In this document: positions 6,712-7,698 of the stretch, piece by piece | Layout of the letters: the number at the start of each line of letters is the position of its first letter | How positions within the stretch are numbered: the first letter of the stretch is position 1 | NCBI GenBank assembly: GCA_964470285.1 | Contig: CAYYBZ010000043.1 | Span: forward strand, 1-7,698 | Length of the DNA: 7,698 nucleotides | Origin: CAYYBZ01 sp964470285 [NCBI: uncultured Oligoflexia bacterium] | GTDB taxonomy: Bacteria > Bdellovibrionota_G > CAYYBZ01 | Direction: 5' to 3' | Translations under genes and position numbers: made by a program | The notes under the pieces: model-generated | What the model was told of the DNA's origin: nothing | What the model saw: only the letters and a program-made list of their open reading frames with translations | Database searches by the model: none

Positions 6712-7698
6712 ACACACTTATTAAAAACGCAAATATAGTAAATGTCGGAAACGAAAAGGAAGCAACCTTTATCGGCGACATCTATATTGAAGGGAATATA
6801 ATAAAAAACATTCAAACTCGCCTGAATATAAATGCGGATAGAATCATTAACGCCTCGGGAAAATTCATAATTCCCGGTTTTATTCAGTCGCATGTTCATC
6901 TCTGTCAAACGTCATTCAGGGGTTTTGCTGAGAATATGGAGCTTCTTGACTGGCTTGAAAAAAAGATCTACCCAATGGAAGCGGCCCATGGCCCGGAGAG
7001 TATTTTTAAATCCGCAATGACAGGTATCAAGGAATTGATTTCATCAGGGACCACAACAATCGTGGATATGGGAACAGCCAGACATACAGAAAATATATTT
7101 GAAGCGGCTAAACAGTCGGGAATAAGGGCTTTTATAGGAAATGCTCTGATGGACGAGGGAGAAAGAGTCCCTGCAGGGTTACTTTCCAGCATTGACGAGA
7201 TTGTCAATGAATCACAAAGACTGATAGAAAAATATCACAATAAGGAAAATGGAAGATTAAGTTATATTCTATCACCAAGATTTATATTAAGCTGTTCCGA
7301 CGATCTTTTTAAAGAGACCAGAAAAATTCAGGAATCAAAAAATCTGCTTATACAAACACATGCATGTGAAAATATAAAAGAAACAGAGCATGTTCAGAAG
7401 ATTAAGGGTAAAAACGAAGTTAAATATTTTGAAGATGTGGGGATCCTTAATCAAAATCTCATACTTGCTCATTGTATTTGGGTAGAAGAAGACGACATCA
7501 AACTTCTAAGTCAAAACAATGTTAGTGTAGCTCACTGTCCTACAACTAATTTGAAACTCTCATCGGGAATTGCCAAAGTTCCCGAAATGTTATCTTCAAA
7601 AATAAATGTAAGTCTCGCCTCAGACGGAGCGGCATGCAATAACAGCCTTAATATGTTCAACGAAATGAAGTTATCGGGATTACTGCAGAAATTTAAGC
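6708..7698 (+). CDS. Metal-dependent amidohydrolase, probable 5'-deoxyadenosine/MTA/SAH-type deaminase (3' end missing)
   Basis: This is an open frame of 330 codons that runs off the window, lacking roughly the last 100 residues of a family of about 430. The start is most likely TTG at 6708, which overlaps the preceding stop as TTGA; an in-frame TGA at 6693 rules out any earlier start, and the protein then begins with the typical MNTLIKNANIV. Metal and catalytic residues of the amidohydrolase superfamily are visible: H62-x-H64 in QSHVHL, H218 and E221 in THACEN, H255 in LAHC, and D306 in SDG. SFRGFAENMELLDWLEKKIYP and CPTTNLKLSSGIAKVPE are characteristic of the MTA/SAH deaminase-TrzN-AtzB group, and the overall pattern is closest to enzymes annotated 5'-deoxyadenosine deaminase. 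It would deaminate an adenosine-type by-product of S-adenosylmethionine chemistry in the cytoplasm. Guanine-type or s-triazine-type substrates cannot be excluded. A role in lipid synthesis is not apparent; operon membership is inferred from the overlap. Confidence 0.8.
   Translation, partial: MNTLIKNANIVNVGNEKEATFIGDIYIEGNIIKNIQTRLNINADRIINASGKFIIPGFIQSHVHLCQTSFRGFAENMELLDWLEKKIYPMEAAHGPESIFKSAMTGIKELISSGTTTIVDMGTARHTENIFEAAKQSGIRAFIGNALMDEGERVPAGLLSSIDEIVNESQRLIEKYHNKENGRLSYILSPRFILSCSDDLFKETRKIQESKNLLIQTHACENIKETEHVQKIKGKNEVKYFEDVGILNQNLILAHCIWVEEDDIKLLSQNNVSVAHCPTTNLKLSSGIAKVPEMLSSKINVSLASDGAACNNSLNMFNEMKLSGLLQKFK

Noticed and set aside
6701-6724. ATG at 6701 as the start of the deaminase
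   Set aside because: It is in a different frame and reaches a TAA after seven codons; the deaminase frame begins at TTG 6708.

Overview
The window is AT-rich bacterial chromosome, densely packed with genes on both strands, and it is dominated by membrane-lipid biosynthesis. A serine palmitoyltransferase, a two-domain ornithine-lipid-type synthase and an exported protein with a signal peptide together suggest a Gram-negative lineage. The similarity of these proteins to Bacteroidota/Ignavibacteria-type sequences, and the absence of Shine-Dalgarno sequences ahead of several genes, make the FCB group the best guess. No rRNA or other phylogenetic marker is present, so this is inference from gene content only.

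Layout. Positions 1-33 may be the 3' tail of an upstream gene. A sigma70-like promoter at 102-130 and a strong ribosome binding site precede a secreted protein of unknown function with a propeller-like C-terminus (160-1224, +). It converges, with an 11-bp gap, on a 612-residue acyltransferase fusion of OlsF type (1236-3074, -). Upstream of that on the same strand, after a 147-bp gap, lies an extended short-chain dehydrogenase (3222-4229, -). A 122-bp divergent intergenic region with repeated TTACCA motifs separates it from a tightly overlapping + strand operon: serine palmitoyltransferase (4352-5578), a GNAT-type acyltransferase (5575-6711) and a metal-dependent amidohydrolase/deaminase that runs off the end of the window (6708-7698). 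No stretch longer than 300 bases lacks a gene.

How the genes work together. The palmitoyltransferase, GNAT acyltransferase and NAD(P)-dependent reductase are the three enzyme types of the bacterial ceramide pathway known from Caulobacter: SPT makes 3-ketosphinganine, bCerS N-acylates it, and CerR reduces the 3-keto group of the resulting ketoceramide. The divergent arrangement would let one control region set expression of all three. The adjacent OlsF-like fusion would make an N-acyl amino acid lipid (ornithine lipid or a relative), so the locus appears to be an island for phosphorus-free, amino-acid-derived membrane lipids. The final gene, a probable 5'-deoxyadenosine/MTA/SAH-type deaminase, looks like a purine-nucleoside salvage enzyme that is translationally coupled to the lipid genes without an obvious functional link.
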